A DNA stretch of 64,000 nt from Piscicola geometra (taxonomy: Eukaryota; Annelida; Clitellata; Hirudinida; Piscicolidae). This document shows positions 22,501 through 54,364 of this stretch, piece by piece. The position numbers were made by a program, and so were the translations under genes. The notes beneath the pieces are model-generated. The model was not told the DNA's origin. It was given only the letters and a program-made list of their open reading frames with translations, and searched no databases. The first letter of the stretch is position 1; every line of letters starts with the position of its first letter. The stretch covers positions 5,279,626 through 5,343,625 of the forward strand of contig OX030958.1 in the NCBI GenBank assembly GCA_943735955.1. Direction: 5' to 3'.

Positions 22501-24166
22501 ATTCCAAGCGTTAATACACAAAAAAAGATTCCAAAAAATCATTCGTTTGGCCAACAAACGGATTTTAAACAAATCGATATAAAAAAATTCGGAAATAACT
22601 CAAAAAACGAAACAACACAAACACAAGTTCTAACCCCAGAAGAGAAAATAAAGCCTCAACTACCAATAGTTTCAGCTGTAATTGAGCCAAGGCCCATTCA
22701 AATGATCAACTTCACTCATGTGAAGCAGCCTGAACACGAATACATGTCGTATGAGTTTGGAGAAGTAGTTAGGTACTACACAGACGAAGAAGACAAAAAG
22801 TTGATCAAAACAAGCAAGGAAGACAAGAGGGGATTTGGAAAGAGTACAAACAAGAATGATAAATATGGAGAAAAAGATGCTTCATTTTTGAGCTATGATA
22901 AAGACTCAAACAAAAACACTACTAAAGACAAAAATTCCTCAACTAACAGGTACTAGTAAATGATTATAATATATTATAATAGAATAATAATTATCATTTT
23001 ATAATAATATACTGTTTTTTATTCTAATTATTGTTTATTCAATTAAGTTGTAATTATAAAAATTAAATTTACTTGATTTTTTAAATAAATAAAATAACTA
23101 TTTTTTTAAATAATCTGAAACTTTTTAAATTTTCAGCAATCTTCCAACTAAAAACGAAAATAAAATAAATAGTTTTACAGATTTGAATGACAAACCCAAA
23201 ACCGATAAAAATACAAATTTGTTAAATAAATCTTCCACTTCTACCCCTATAACTATTCAAACTAATGCAAAAACGACTTCAACATCTAATGTGACTTCTA
23301 TATCCACGATAGCACTTCAACCTTCCACCCATCCCCCCACGATCCAGTCTAGCATTCCAGACCCTTACTCTCATTATACAACAGAAACGCACAGTACGGA
23401 ATTGAACTATATGCTTAAACAATTCATACTTCAACCTCAAAAAAACATTAACTTCCAAGTTGAGCAGAATGTTAACAACATTACAATCAACATCACTGGC
23501 GACGATGACCCTGAGAAGGTTTTGAAGCTCATCAAAGAAAACTTTCCAGGCAGTAATCAAATCAATATCAACTACACAGACAACGTGAAAAAGAGTGATT
23601 TTAAAACAGACACTGTGGATATAAAACAAACTTCGATTGAAAGTTTCAAGCTGAAGCCATCTCTGGCTTACAACCAAAACACTTTTACTTCCAAAAAAGG
23701 TGGAGACATGATGAAATCACTCAACATTTTAAGAATAAGCCCCGGCAAGTATTCATTGAAATTTGTTGAAACGCCCAATGAAGCTGAAAACTTTGTGAAC
23801 CTTTTAGCATTAAAAGAAGACAAAAAAGAAGAACCAATTTTTTCTGAGAACACAGAATTAGATATTTTCAAAATCAATCTTAGCAATCCCAAAAACAATT
23901 TAAAGACAACTTTCAGTAGCAAGGGAACTGCAAAGAGCAATGAAGAAACAGTTTTCAAAGACCCGGACTCATCAATAGACAGATTTGTAGAGCTAGCACA
24001 CAAGGATAAAACAGAAATAAAAGTAAAAGATTCAGAAACCGGAGTTTTTGGTGGAAAATCTCAGCAGTTTGTAGAAAAAAAAGGTGGTACTAGTGTGCCT
24101 AGAAAAACGGTTCGTATGATTGAGAGAGAACCTTCACTGAAGGAAAAGCTGCAAGTGTTTAAGTAG
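19561..24166 (+). CDS. Large Ig-domain protein with long low-complexity body, function unknown
   Basis: Exons are 19561-19891, 19961-22949 and 23137-24166, with phases 1 and 2. Together they are 4350 nt and encode 1449 aa. An in-frame TAA lies upstream near 19490 and the chosen ATG is the first in frame after it. Residues about 15-95 form one I-set-like Ig domain: LTLKVEVKGAPLSAIKWQVG, then SSKYHLIYNPENGEYGLDI and VWVVASNLHGE. The B-strand cysteine is absent, as in many titin-type domains. The rest has no recognised fold. It includes a Glu/Asp tract (about residues 335-425), a twice-used NLV(I/V)ID(N/A)KPINT motif (about 443 and 551), a Pro/Thr/Ser-rich zone (about 650-755), Ser/Arg-rich stretches, and TQT-type motifs at about 950-1000. 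The last exon has a non-repetitive block (NNITINITGDDDPEKVLKLI). No signal peptide or membrane segment is visible. A cytoskeletal scaffold is plausible but unproven. Confidence 0.85.
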
Positions 24167-25543
24167 TGGAAGAAAAGACGCAAAACTAATAATTTTGGTT
24201 AACTATTCTAAAATGCTTTTAAAAAATTAGTTTTTAGCTGTGTTAATTAACAAATTAATTGAATTTTTGAAAAATTATGTGAGCAATCCTTCACAAATTT
24301 CTACAAAAACATGACGATTTTCTTTTGAAAGTTTTATCCCATTTTATCTGTTTGATAATCATTTTTAACAGCGATCATTCATAAATTTTCTATTTTTATA
24401 TTTGAAAACTTTTTTCGGAAGTTTGCAAAATAATGGTGCATACAAAAATTTTGTGAATTAGCTCATCGAACTTGATCTCTATTTTACAAGATATTGTAGT
24501 TTAAAAATTGTTTTAAAACAATGTTTATTCCACGTTATTTTTGTTTTGCATTGATCAGTTTTTGTTAGCAAAATTATTTTATAAAAAACTACTTTGATTT
24601 TTTAAAGCTTTTGATTTTGATGACCATATATGACATTTTTACAATTATTCATAAACATTAAAAATACTTAAGAAAATGTGGAAGTTGAAGACACTTCTAT
24701 TTAAAAAGCAAAAAAATAAATATTCTCTGACCTTTAATTGCACAATTTCCTTGATTTTGTTTGTAAAACAAATAGAATAATATATTTGACAGCATCAGAC
24801 ATACTACTATGACAACTTTTACACATTTATATTTCAAAATCATATTTTGATTTTTCCTTTGTTTCATTATTCTACTCTTTTTCACGATTTTAAACTATAT
24901 TATACTTTAAATCCTATTTACTTGAATTTAATTTCTATTTATCATGAAAAATCAAAATTATTTTAAAGTATAAACATACATTGAATTTTTTGGATCTCAA
25001 TAATAGAATGATTTATGAAGTTTGAGTTTCAAACCATGAATTGAAGTTCATCTATGAAAATAAATAAATATTAAACAACAACAAAAAACATATATTTATC
25101 AAATAATTGTTTTTTTTAAAAACGACTCTCATACTTTTCCTCGTTCTAAAAATACCTTTCGTTTGGAAAGCAGTTGAAACATAAAAATTATGATAAATGT
25201 TTGAATACATTTTCATTTTCGAGTTGATTTTTGTTCATGCGTCTTTAATGAAAATAATAAACTAAAAAAATACTTTTTAGACTCACAATCTTTGTCTGGC
25301 AACGCGTAATTGTGTATCAGTCCGAAAAAACTGAAAAAAGAGCATGCTGATGGTTCAAGGGCTTTTAATTATATATGTATATTATTTTTTGGATCATCTC
25401 CAGTTTTTTACCAGTATCCTCACTCCATATTTATTACATCCAACAAATAGATCGCTAAAATAAAGATAAATTTGTTGTTGACTATTTGGTAGTAAAAAAC
25501 AAATCAAGCAAGGATTTTAGTTATTTAAATAAAACTTATAACT
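24167..25543. other. Intergenic, no gene seen
   Basis: AT-rich sequence downstream of the Ig-domain gene. No exon, RNA gene or defined repeat recognised. Confidence 0.4.
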
Positions 25544-25765
25544 ACGGGTAACCGAGTGTTTAACGACTCTTGGCTAGATCAACGGTTAATGGTCCTAAGT
25601 TCGAGTGCAACCGATGCCCTAGTAACCCATCAATCAATCAAATAGATTTCTATAGCGCTCTTTCTTCAAATTCAAAAGCGCTCGTAAATAAATTTTTTAA
25701 ACAGATATGTCTTCAGATTCTTACGAAAAACTATTGAATCAGAAGACAAACTATTCAACAAAATC
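25544..25765 (+). mobile_element. tRNA-derived SINE copy
   Basis: The head (about 25544-25620) looks like a decayed tRNA gene, with an A-box-like GTAACCGAGTG and a B-box-like AAGTTCGAGTGC. The body contains CAATCAATCAAAT, TATAGCGCTCTTT and TTCAAAAGCGCTCGTAAATAAATTTTTT. The body recurs at 53112-53215 and a similar head recurs at 31588-31665, so this is a dispersed family with a tRNA-like head plus a GCGCTTT palindromic body. Confidence 0.7.
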
Positions 25766-28539
25766 ATAAACGGTTAAAGCGGCGGCCAAGATGGCTGCTG
25801 CTAACCAACTAAACCCATAAACCCGAATTAAAAAATTTCCAGCTAAAGTGGCATGGATGTCTTTTTGGGTTATACGCTACTATAATTATGCCCATCATTA
25901 TTAACAATCAGTTTATTTACATATTCGCTTAAACTGCAAAAAAAATTTAAAGGCTTTAGATTTTCTTTAAAATATCAAGAACAAAGCGAACGTCATGCAC
26001 ATTTTGTTCAATATAATTTTTAAAATGCCAAATTTTTTTACATTTTAACACGTTCATAGTTCTACATGATAATTCAAATACGAGATATTTAGAACTAAAA
26101 AAGTCAATTTTAAGTTTATTTTATCAAGCAAGTTAATGTGTTGTATTTTATTATTCTATGATTATTTCTTAATTTAATTTTTTTATATTATAGTTATAAA
26201 ATAGTTATCCTAGCTTTACATATTTGCACATTTTTTCAAACAGTTATTACAGATCTTGAATGAATTTTTTTAAATAAAATTATAAAGTAATGTTTTTCAG
26301 CGCTTATCTTATAACAACCATGGTCATATGAGGTTGCAAAAATGTCAAAACACTATTTTTCATTTTGAAAATGCTTTTTTTTGATAAATAGGATTTCACA
26401 AAGCAGTTTTGATTATGGATATTTTTGATTCTTGCGCATGCTTTACCTGTCACTGTCGCTTCTAATCCGCCATCAGAGTGCTCAGATTTAAGAATAATAT
26501 TTATTTCTAAGTTTATAAGATGTTATGTTTTTGAGCTTTTCAAATTTTGTTTAATTTTTGTTTATAATAATAATTTTACATTATTTTCTTTTCAGATTTT
26601 GTGCATGTATTTTTTTTACCAATCGTACATCCATATATAAAAATTACGTTAAAACAATGCTTTACTTTATTTTAGAATTAATCATTTCCATGAAAACACC
26701 AGAATTTCATGAAATATTTTAAATATTATATTCTTTCTACAAGCATTTCTGCACGTTTCCTCAAAGAATAATTTGTACAATGACTTTAAAAAGTTCAAGC
26801 CAAGCAGCACATTGGTAACTGAAGAATTCACTTTGTCAGAGTTCAAGTTTTTAATTACTTCATTTAAATTTTTTATACAAAATTTGTGGTATTAAATGAA
26901 AAATAATAAAAAAATGTAACAACTTAGAATAAGCTAGAACGTTTTGATATTTGCATCATCGTTACATATAAATATTTTTTTAACTTTCTTAGTTTGTCTT
27001 TCAATTAAAGATAAAAACAAACAAACGACATAATGAGATTATGTAAATTAATACATTTAAGAAGATCAAGTTAAAAGGATAAAAAATATAATTTAAATTG
27101 AATTAAAATATCTGCTGAGGTATTTCTAAGGGGAGTTAGAGGATTGTTTAGTTGACATGACACAAACCACTTTTAATGTTTAAAACTTTTAATGATTTTG
27201 TTACAGTTATTAACGTGGTAAAAAAATACATTTTTATAAATGAAACACTAAAAATTAGAAAAAAACTTATTATTTAGCAAAATTCATTTTGAAAAATATA
27301 ATTATCAATATTATATTAGTTGAATTCAACAAAACGATATAAAATAAGCGCCTTATGTGATATCAAAAACCCCCAAAAAACCTTTCTTAAAATTGAAAAA
27401 AATCATTTTAGAAAAAGTTATTTAAAGTATTTACTATATATCACGTTTTCCAGAAGGTGGAAAAAGTGAATTTTTTCAAATGGGTAAAGACTTTCTGGGA
27501 AACATTTCATGCAATGAAGTCACTACAAAAGTTTGAAACTAAAATATAGATCCAATTAAATAAATACATCAAAAAAAACAAAATAGATTTATAAATAAGT
27601 TCAATATTTATACTAACAAAGAGTGAATAAATGCGACTAAGTTTTCTATTCATTCAAATGACGCCGTATCTCATTGAATTCTCCTTTATAGCGTAACATA
27701 ATTTCCCATAACTCCGTTCCGGATGCTTCAATAAAATCGCTTTCTTTCAACTTATGTCAACATAAAGAGATCAAGAACATAATGGACAAACGGTTATCAC
27801 TTCGCAATGTTCAAATGCATCCATTGTTCTTAAATGTTTCTGATACTACAGTGTTCAATGAAAGTCATTAATTTCATTAATGCTTTAGCACATCAATTCT
27901 ACAAGCTCGATTAGGCCTACGCCTTTGATTCGAATAATTTATGGGAATTTTATTCAAAGTTATTTCAAGTGACTATTATAAGGATCTCTAAGTTAAATAA
28001 CTTTGTAAAAAGATAATATTTTTGCTTTTGTAGCAATTATTCAATCAAATTTTGAAAATACAATAGGGTTTGATATCAAAGTTATGTCTGATATTCTATT
28101 CATTTCTTCGCTGAGAGCTAATGATGGCCGGTAAACTAAAAATTTCTAATATAAAAATTCCTTCTAACTGACTCAATGCGCTGTAGAGTGGTTTATGCTG
28201 AAAACATCATATCTTTAAATGTATCGATGAATAATCATAAGAACTTAGTAACCTCGACAATAAAAATTGTAAAATAAATTTAAATTTTTTTTAAACTTTT
28301 GTATTTTTCGAAGATTTTTCTTGGATTAAGAGCTTTTTTAAGTTACAGCTTTTGACGTAATTATTTTAGAAAACATGATTTACAAGTTATCATTTTAATT
28401 CTTATTTCTTTCTACGCCGCATCAAACCCATAGTAAATCAACTTAAGAAACTGATAATTCGACAGCTTTCTTCCTTTAATTGCATTTTATACAATCTGCA
28501 GTATTTTTTAAACATCTTGTTTTATTTTTTGTTTATTTT
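25766..28539. other. Intergenic, 3' flank of the RTK gene
   Basis: AT-rich with no exon series seen. On the right, TTTATT motifs on the plus strand close to 28530 provide AATAAA on the minus strand just after the RTK stop. Confidence 0.4.
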
Positions 28540-38980
<10,441 letters not shown>

Positions 38981-41900
38981 CTGAAAGAACAATAAAAGTA
39001 CGATTATTTCAATTTATTTTTTTCTCCATCTTTTTTTAACTTCTATTTTTTAAACAGAAAACTAACTTTTAAAGTAATACTTTTTAAAAACAATACTTAA
39101 ATAAAAAAAACTATAAACTAGATATGTTTCAAGTTAAAGCTTTTCAACTTTCTTTTGAAAATCTATAAACAGTTAAGTGTGATTTTAGAAGTTAAATAAG
39201 ACTTTTTTTTAAATTTGTAAATACGCAGTGCGAATTTATCCAATTATAATACAATGAAAATTCCCAAAAATACACGTCAGTATAACATATTAATATTGGA
39301 AAAATGTGTATAGAAAATTTTTTCATGTCAAAGATTAATTGGGATTAAATATTTTTCAAATTTTATCCGCAACAAAACTATCCGATTTTTTGTACATCTA
39401 TTAAAAAAATCCATTGCAAGCAAAATTTCAGTTATCAATTGTTTTTTTTAAATTCTATATTATTAAAAAAAAAAGTTAATATACATTTTTCGAATAAAAC
39501 GTTTCATTAAGTCATTCCGCAGAATTTAAAAAGTGCTTTTTTTCATACAAGGCAAAGAATCTATCAGATTTATTCTATATTTCAAAAAAGTTTATTCGAA
39601 AGCACTGATTTAGACGCCTGTTATTACGAGAAAAAATGCCATGAAAAATGAGTGTGCTTAGAAAAAACTCAGGTAGAGGATAGGTAGTTAAAATCAGTAA
39701 TTTATGGGTGCTTTTAATAGCAAGAATTTCGGTAATGAAGATAATAAAATGGTGATGACGCTAGACTTATTTCATTAGTAATAACCTAGGTTATGTCAAG
39801 TAATGATTATAAATATTATAAGTGAATAAGAAAGATTATAGTGATGTTAGAACATCTTTTAAACCAAAACCAGGAAATGGATCTTTGTGTGCTGTTGTTG
39901 TGATTAGGAAACAAACGGACGTGTTTTGGAGATTATAGGCATGCATCGTTGAATAAGAGCATCCAGGTATGTTGTAAAAAGATGATAATGAAAAATATTA
40001 ATTACTAATTATATAAAAAATTGTATACATAATTTTGAATAGTTTGATTTAACATCGAAATTTTGAAGCACTTAAAACTTAGTTTATTGTATTTTATTTC
40101 ATGCTTCTTACTTATGCTTTTTATAAAACATACATGATTGATTGTGTCGAATTTTTGTTTTTTTGATGTTATTCGTATTCAGAACTCTTCAGCAATTAAA
40201 AAGTATATGAAACTATCAATACAATATATGATTTATACTCGATGAAAATCCTTTAATTCCTTCTAGATGTTTTTATACTCCCAAATTCACTTAATATCGA
40301 ATAATTGATGAAACTCTCACGTCATAAACCACCATCGCACTTTCCCAAGTGATAAATATTCAAATAAAGGTATTTTTATCAAACATTTAATTAAAAAGTT
40401 TCTAATTAAAACATTTGGAAAAACCAAAACAAAATTTAGCTCCACTTTAGAAAAAAATAAGTTTAATATTTCAAATTTGCTTAAAATTGAATTCACTCAA
40501 ACGATTATATTTGGCTTTTTTACGTTCTATATTTTAAATAAGCGTGCTTTCAAACAGCCATCAAAGAAAAAAAAATTTTTGACGCTTTAAAATATGTTCA
40601 TTGATGAATTGGTTTCTAGGTTAAGAAGAACCAGTTTGGATGTTTTAAAATGTTTTAAAAGAAAAAATCTAAATTCAAAAAGAAGTTTTTATTTATTTAA
40701 TAATTTAATAAAAACGCAAAAAAAGTGAAAAATGTTCTGCTTAGCGATTCATGACAGGCTCGACAATAAATAGTGGCCTTATCAGCCAGATTCTGGACGT
40801 CAGGTAAATATGGAAGTAAACATGCGTATTATGCACTGCGTAAGATGTGGTGGAATATGAAAGGGTGACTGAGCCATAATATTGGATTTATTGCCATTCC
40901 AAAAGTTTTAGCTTATTTTTAAACTGTATGTGAATGACTGATTAAATTAAAAAATGAATCTATTAATCACTTTAAAAGAGAACATATGTTTATTCATTTT
41001 TATTTAAAAAACTCAATCTTATAAAAATATAAGAAATTTCTTTAACGAGTTTTTGAAAAATTATAAAAGAATAAAATAAAAATGTAAGAAAATAACATTT
41101 TATTGTAATAACGTCACACATTATAAACAACCTAAGAAATTCAAGGTTGAATAAAAAGGTAAATACGTCAAACTGAAAAAACCCAAGGTAGGTTTTAAAT
41201 CACGGTCATAAAAATAAAATACAAAAAAAACATACAAATACATTATCTAAATGATTTTGATGACTGATTTAATAATCGTTAAATTATCGAATGATTAAGT
41301 AAATTAGTTATTGATCAATTGGTCTTTTTGAAAAATTAATATAATTTTCAAAGGATGAACTTAAATAATAAGTGAGAGACTTAATGGAAAATCGTCCAAC
41401 CAATTTAATAAAAACTATTGCGTTTAATAACTCAACGAGTGAATAAATTGTATCAAAACTAGAATGTTTTTTAAGAGTTATTCAAGAATTATTTTAACTA
41501 TCATAATTTTTATTTATTTATTTATTTATTCGTCATTACTATGAAATCAACATTTTAAAAATTTTGAATGCCAGCATGGGCTACTTAAGTCTCAACCAAG
41601 TTAATTCTAAGCCAAAAAAATTAGCTATTTTTTATAAAAATGATAGAAAAAATGTTGTGTAAGGTGATTGAGGTATTTTTCAATGTTACAGATACATCTA
41701 TAAATCCTATTACTCGTTCTTAGGTTGCCTTAATAAAATCACCTCAATCAGCACTCAGACCTCAACATAGAACAATGGCAGAACATCGCTTTCAAATGAC
41801 AGACTAGGTCGATCAGAGTATTTTTAAAAATTAAAAAGCATCTTAACATATTTTGGAGACTTAGTTATTTATTAGTTTAACCGTTTCTTTTTAAACGGTT

Positions 41901-44103
41901 TCATGAGTTATATAACAATTGAAAAAAAGTATTGTTGTTTAAAAACTGAAGTGTAGATAATAAATCGGTTTCAACTTTTAATTTTTTAAGTTTGATACAA
42001 ATTGGCTTAAGATGCGCCCTTTTGATGCCGCTCATGAAAAAGGCCTCAGGCAATAGATAAAACAATGATATAAATAAGGCGCGTGCACACAAAACTTTAA
42101 AATGCATATTTGTGCAGATTTTTACAAAAAAAGACTCAAATATACAACTGCATACCTAAACAAACAAAATCACTTAACGTACTTGAAATATATGCTAAAA
42201 CTGTTTTCACAAAACAACTCTATTATGAGCTTTCAATTCTGGTTCAAAATGCGCATTTTAAAACATAACATCAATCATACTTTTTCTACCCTCTATCATT
42301 ATTTCTTATTTGCCTAGTTTTAATGTTGTGGTACATACAAGTTAACTTACAACAAATTTTCTTACCAAACTATAAAAAATAAGTTTAAATTTTTATTATT
42401 GGTGAAAATCTTATCTTGAAGGAATTGAAAAATACTCAAGTTTTTCAAATCAGCTTTTTTTATTTAAAAAAAAATTGTGCTTTATGAATCGAGTTTATTT
42501 TCCAACAATACTTGTTACAATAAAAATCATTTGGGCCTATTTCTTATCTATAAAAATAGATAAAACTATCATTACTTGTAAATACTGGCGGTAGATGGTA
42601 TGTACTTGAAAGCGTAAGTGATTGAAAAAAATATTCTTAACAGCTGAAAACAGTGTCGTCAGTTTCACAAATGTTTTTTTTGCGGTTCTATTCTTTATTC
42701 TTGTTTTTCCAATTATACTTTGTTGAATTTGTAAGATTTTCTAAACAAACATAGATTTGATATTCAAAAATGCGCATTAAGCATTATTACAATATCAATC
42801 AATTGGCTGCAAGTGTTTACTTTCCTGACTACTTCAAAAGTATATTTTTGTATGACTATCTTAGTCTAGTGATGTTTGAAAAGGTTTCCGGGTGTTTAAG
42901 TGTGCTATTATAAATAATTGCTGGTACCGGTTGAAGCTTCTTGATGGTCTATTACAGAGCTCGTGTAATCCAACCTTTTTTAAACTAACTTTTTCCAAAT
43001 TCTTCGTATAAGTACATAATTTTGATCGGCTTGAACAAAAAGACAGTTACTGACAAAAACTAAAGTAAAATAACAGATTTTTATATTTTTTGTATATTAT
43101 TGTCGCCAATTAGCATTTTGTCTAGCCAATCTTGGAAAAGTCTAGCAAACGCCTACAAGTGAAAAATGGAAAAAAAGAAAAAAGTAGAAAATAAAATATA
43201 TAGAAAACTCAATGATTAATGTAGTAACAAGCTGAAAACTCCTTCGTGCTAAGGATGATAAAAAATAAAATTTTGAAGCATAAAAACTCAAAAAATGAAT
43301 GTAGTATTATTCATGGAAGGAAGTTGTCTGAAGTCGTAATGACCTAAAAACAGAATAAATATATTACTTACTTTTTAATATAATTTAATTTTTTTAAAGT
43401 TTTATAAATATGAATTTAAAAAATCAAAGTATTTTTACTTTTGAAAAAAATTATTTTTATTTTATTTTTATTTTTACTTTTATATATTGAAGAAGAGTAT
43501 TGTTAATGCTTAAAATGGGACAAAATGTGATTATTTTATGATTCTGAGGATGAAAATAACAATGGTAACAAGGTTAATGTTGATGAGGGTATCTAATCCG
43601 TAACATTCCATTCGTTTAAATTTTTTTTCTGGAAAAAATACTTCATACAAACCCATAAAAATATATCACATTATTTTTCTTGGTACATATAAATAAATGT
43701 GAATAAATCTATATATAAATATGAGGCTTCAAGTCATTTAACTTAACAGCAATTTTTACTTTTTTTTCAACTTATTATTTTTTTCGTTTTTATGCTTTTA
43801 TTATATCGTTTTAAGACAATGAGTTGATATTACATGTTAAAATCCCAATGGTACCAAACCAGCTATGTTCTCTCATGATATAAGATTGGAAAACTTTTCA
43901 ATATATTACTAGGATTTCAAGAATGATTATTAGCATGGTTATTATCATTATTATAGGATGATATGTATATGGAAAATTGAATTGTCGGTTTAAACTGAGT
44001 ATTCTTACAATCATCATCATCCTAGGTTCATCATTTTTTCATTAAAATTCATTTTATCATCATCATCATAACCATCATCATCACCACCACCACCAAAAGT
44101 TAC
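38981..44103. other. Putative first intron of the RTK, or 5' flank
   Basis: About 5.1 kb of AT-rich DNA with no recognised exon or defined repeat. It is intronic if the exon at 44104-44280 belongs to the RTK. Confidence 0.4.
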
Positions 44104-44280
44104 CTCATCTTCAATTTCAGCGTTGGTGAGCAGAGGAAGGATGAAGAGGAAGAAGAAAATGATTAATGGAAAGAGATGATGCAGATGATGCTGATGATAA
44201 TGATGAAAGTGATGGCGATGATGAAGACGGTGATGTTGATGGATGCGTGTATCAGCACCCAGCAGACCAGTTGATGTCAT
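44104..44280 (-). CDS. Candidate first coding exon (signal peptide) of the RTK gene
   Basis: ATG at 44278-44280 opens 59 codons to donor GAG|GTAACT at phase 0, which matches the phase-0 acceptor of the exon at 38980. The product begins MTSTGLLGADTRIHQ, runs through a His-rich stretch, and then has a strongly hydrophobic core, FPLIIFFFLFILPLLTNA. A signal peptidase site after TNA is plausible. The His-rich lead ahead of the hydrophobic core is unusual. It may mean the true start lies elsewhere, or that the exon is not part of this gene. CTTCTCACAG sits upstream as a possible splice acceptor. Confidence 0.45.
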
Positions 44281-47090
44281 GTTTATCACTTGGGGTCTGG
44301 TTTCATAGCTGTGAGAAGAACGTTTAGCTTATAATGAAGGACTCATTCGAACATTTGAATTAGCATGCTTCAACATGGTTTACGGCCTAATGATATTCTT
44401 TCAAAAACTTTTATTGATTTTCATAGAATTTCTAGAAAAAAATTTGTTTATGTTTTTTACCCTTTAAAAAATCTTGAAAAATATTTTTCATTTCAATTTC
44501 GCTGGAATTAATCTAAAATTAATTTAAATAAGCAGCTATGAAACAGTTAAAAAATTTAAACCTGTCTTTGACCGAAAAGCCATCAACCTTTTAGAATTAC
44601 TCATTTTTCAAAATATACATTTGAATTGAGTTTTTTGATGATTTTTTAAAAGTTTTTATACCGTTGCATATTTAAAGAGACATGGTTTTAAAAGAATATA
44701 TTTTTAAATAAACAAATAGCAAAAGAATTTTAAATAAAATATTGGAAACAAGAACTTTCAATTTTGAGTTAGCTTTATGAAGGCCCTTGAAATACCGGGA
44801 CAAACATCAGTACCTAAAAGCTTTCTATAACTCACTCTCACAAGATGTTTACAACTAACTAAAGAATTTAAATGAGCCATCATATGATTTAAAATTCTAT
44901 CATTAAGAGTTTTATACAACTTTTCTTCATACAAGAATTTCTTATCTATGTAATTTCAATTCCACTTCACGGGTAATACATTTCTCGGTGAATGTTGTAT
45001 GGCAATCGCACTAGTAGATGCAAGGCTGACAAGTGCTTGTACATAAGTGTTTGGAAAAATACCCCGGTACCAATCTCCCGTCGAGTTAAAATAGTTATCG
45101 AAAAACCAAAAGAATGAATTATTTCATCAAACTAAAATAGGTATACATACTTTGTATAATTCTTTATAAATAAATATAAATATATATATATTGTGTGGAT
45201 TGATTTAAAACAGTAATGCATATGCATTCATGCCTTCTTATCCCATCACCACCATCGAATTCTTTATATAATAAATATAGATTTCATTATTTTCAGCTCT
45301 AGATTCTATCGACATATCAGAAGCAGTGTTATCTTTGCTTCAATTGCATCCCTGGAGAGTTGAGCGTGGTACAGCACACCAGCTATTCTTTTTTTTAAAT
45401 CACATTTTTTGTTTCTATTTGTAATATTTTAAAATTTTCACTTTGAAATGTTCTAAATCTTTTATGTTTCAACATTCCATGACTGAATGATGCGTTATAC
45501 AAGCAATATATGAATTTTGCGAAAGTTATATAAGGTTGAAAATAATAAAACTTGAAAAATTCGTTTTTTATTTTTTCAAAAGGCTTTTTTGTGGCGTTTT
45601 AATTTATTTTCCAAAAATCGATAAAACATTTTCCCCCCAAATTTTACATCTAAATCGGTTTTTTGAAAACCTGTATTATTTTTGTTATTAGTTCGCTGAC
45701 TGTGAAAGTTTATTAACTGATTAATGTAAACGTTCATTTATATGGGTTAAATCGTCCCTTGATTAAAAATCATAGGCTGAATCGTCCACCTACTGAATCA
45801 TCCAGGCTGTATTGACTTAGACAAAATCGTCGTAGGCCTAATAGTTTTCTGTAAAATTGAATGTGTCTAGAACTCACCTAGAAATATGATGCATTTATAA
45901 GACTACTTCCTATTTTAAATATTTTTAGCTAGTGTCTTTTTGTACTTTCAAAGTTTTTATTTTGTATAAGATTTCCAATAGTTTCTATTTATCAATAAAC
46001 CATTTGTTTATCTCCTACTTCCAACTTATTGAATTGTTCCAGCCTGCCTATGAAACGATTATCTCACGGTAAGTAGGCAGCACATAGCTTCGGAGATACA
46101 GAACCAATTAAACTCGCTTTCTAACCGCCTGGGAAACGTTATATTGAAAAAATAAATTAATTGCGTATTTAATTATATTTCTTTTTTAAATAAGTAAATT
46201 AAGACATCGCGTTTAAAGACGTTTAAGTATCTTAAAAAATTATTTGTTTCTTAAAACTTTGAAATTATGATTTGATTGCAAAACTTTAAAATATCAATCA
46301 TAAGTATTTTGAAATAGTGTTATAATTTTATTAAAGATACATCTTTTTTTGTTTCATTATATCTCATCTTGATTGAATTTTTGAGCTGATATAAAAAAGT
46401 ATATAATATGCTTATTTGATCTAAACCATCAATACCACTATATAAAAAGTATATGAAACTGGTAACCAACCTGAAAACTGACTGTGGAAAGATTTATTGA
46501 TGTTCGTTCAATTAAATGCTTGATGATTTATAATATTTCTTCAACTTAATTAAGTGTCAATTATTTTTCATAAAAAAACTCGTCATTTTTTATTTTGAAA
46601 AAGCATAAAAGCTTAAGAGGTTTTAGTAGCAATATTATTGTTTTTTTTAAGTTTTTAACAAATCAGAATCAACGGGAAAAACGACAAAAAATATAAATAT
46701 ACATAAAAAACTATTTTAAAATGTCTAATAACTACTAGTTAATCCAGACTTGTGAAATAAACTTTCCAAAGCATCGACGCGTGGAGTAGATACGATTTTA
46801 AAACTTTTCCAAACTTCTGTTGGAAATCATCACATTTATATATCCCCTCTCCCTTTCCATCCTTCTCCAGCCTTCTTCATCTTTTTTATTTTTTTATTTT
46901 AAGTTTCTCTTTTTGTGGCTTTCCTAGAAAGCATTTATATTTTAACAATTCAACCTTCTCTACCCATACGCATTCCTATCGTTTGTGTTTTTTCTTTTCT
47001 AGAGGTGCCACTTATAATTATGGCACGTTTTCTTATTGGTTCATAATTTTTTTTACTTTTGTTAGTTATGATTATTTAAATTAAAAACAT
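44281..47090. other. Intergenic between the RTK and Smaug genes
   Basis: AT-rich with no exon series found. Weak repeated AATCGTCC words occur at about 45745-45830. They are too short and irregular to define an element. Confidence 0.4.
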
Positions 47091-47096
47091 TTTATT
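47091..47096 (-). terminator. AATAAA polyadenylation signal of the Smaug gene
   Basis: TTTATT on the plus strand gives AATAAA on the minus strand, 57 nt after the proposed stop at 47153. Confidence 0.55.
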
Positions 47097-47152
47097 TCAG
47101 GCTTCAGTCTTCGAGTGCAGGATAGCCCAACCTTAGTCAAAGTTCTGTCAGA

Positions 47153-54364
<7,212 letters not shown>

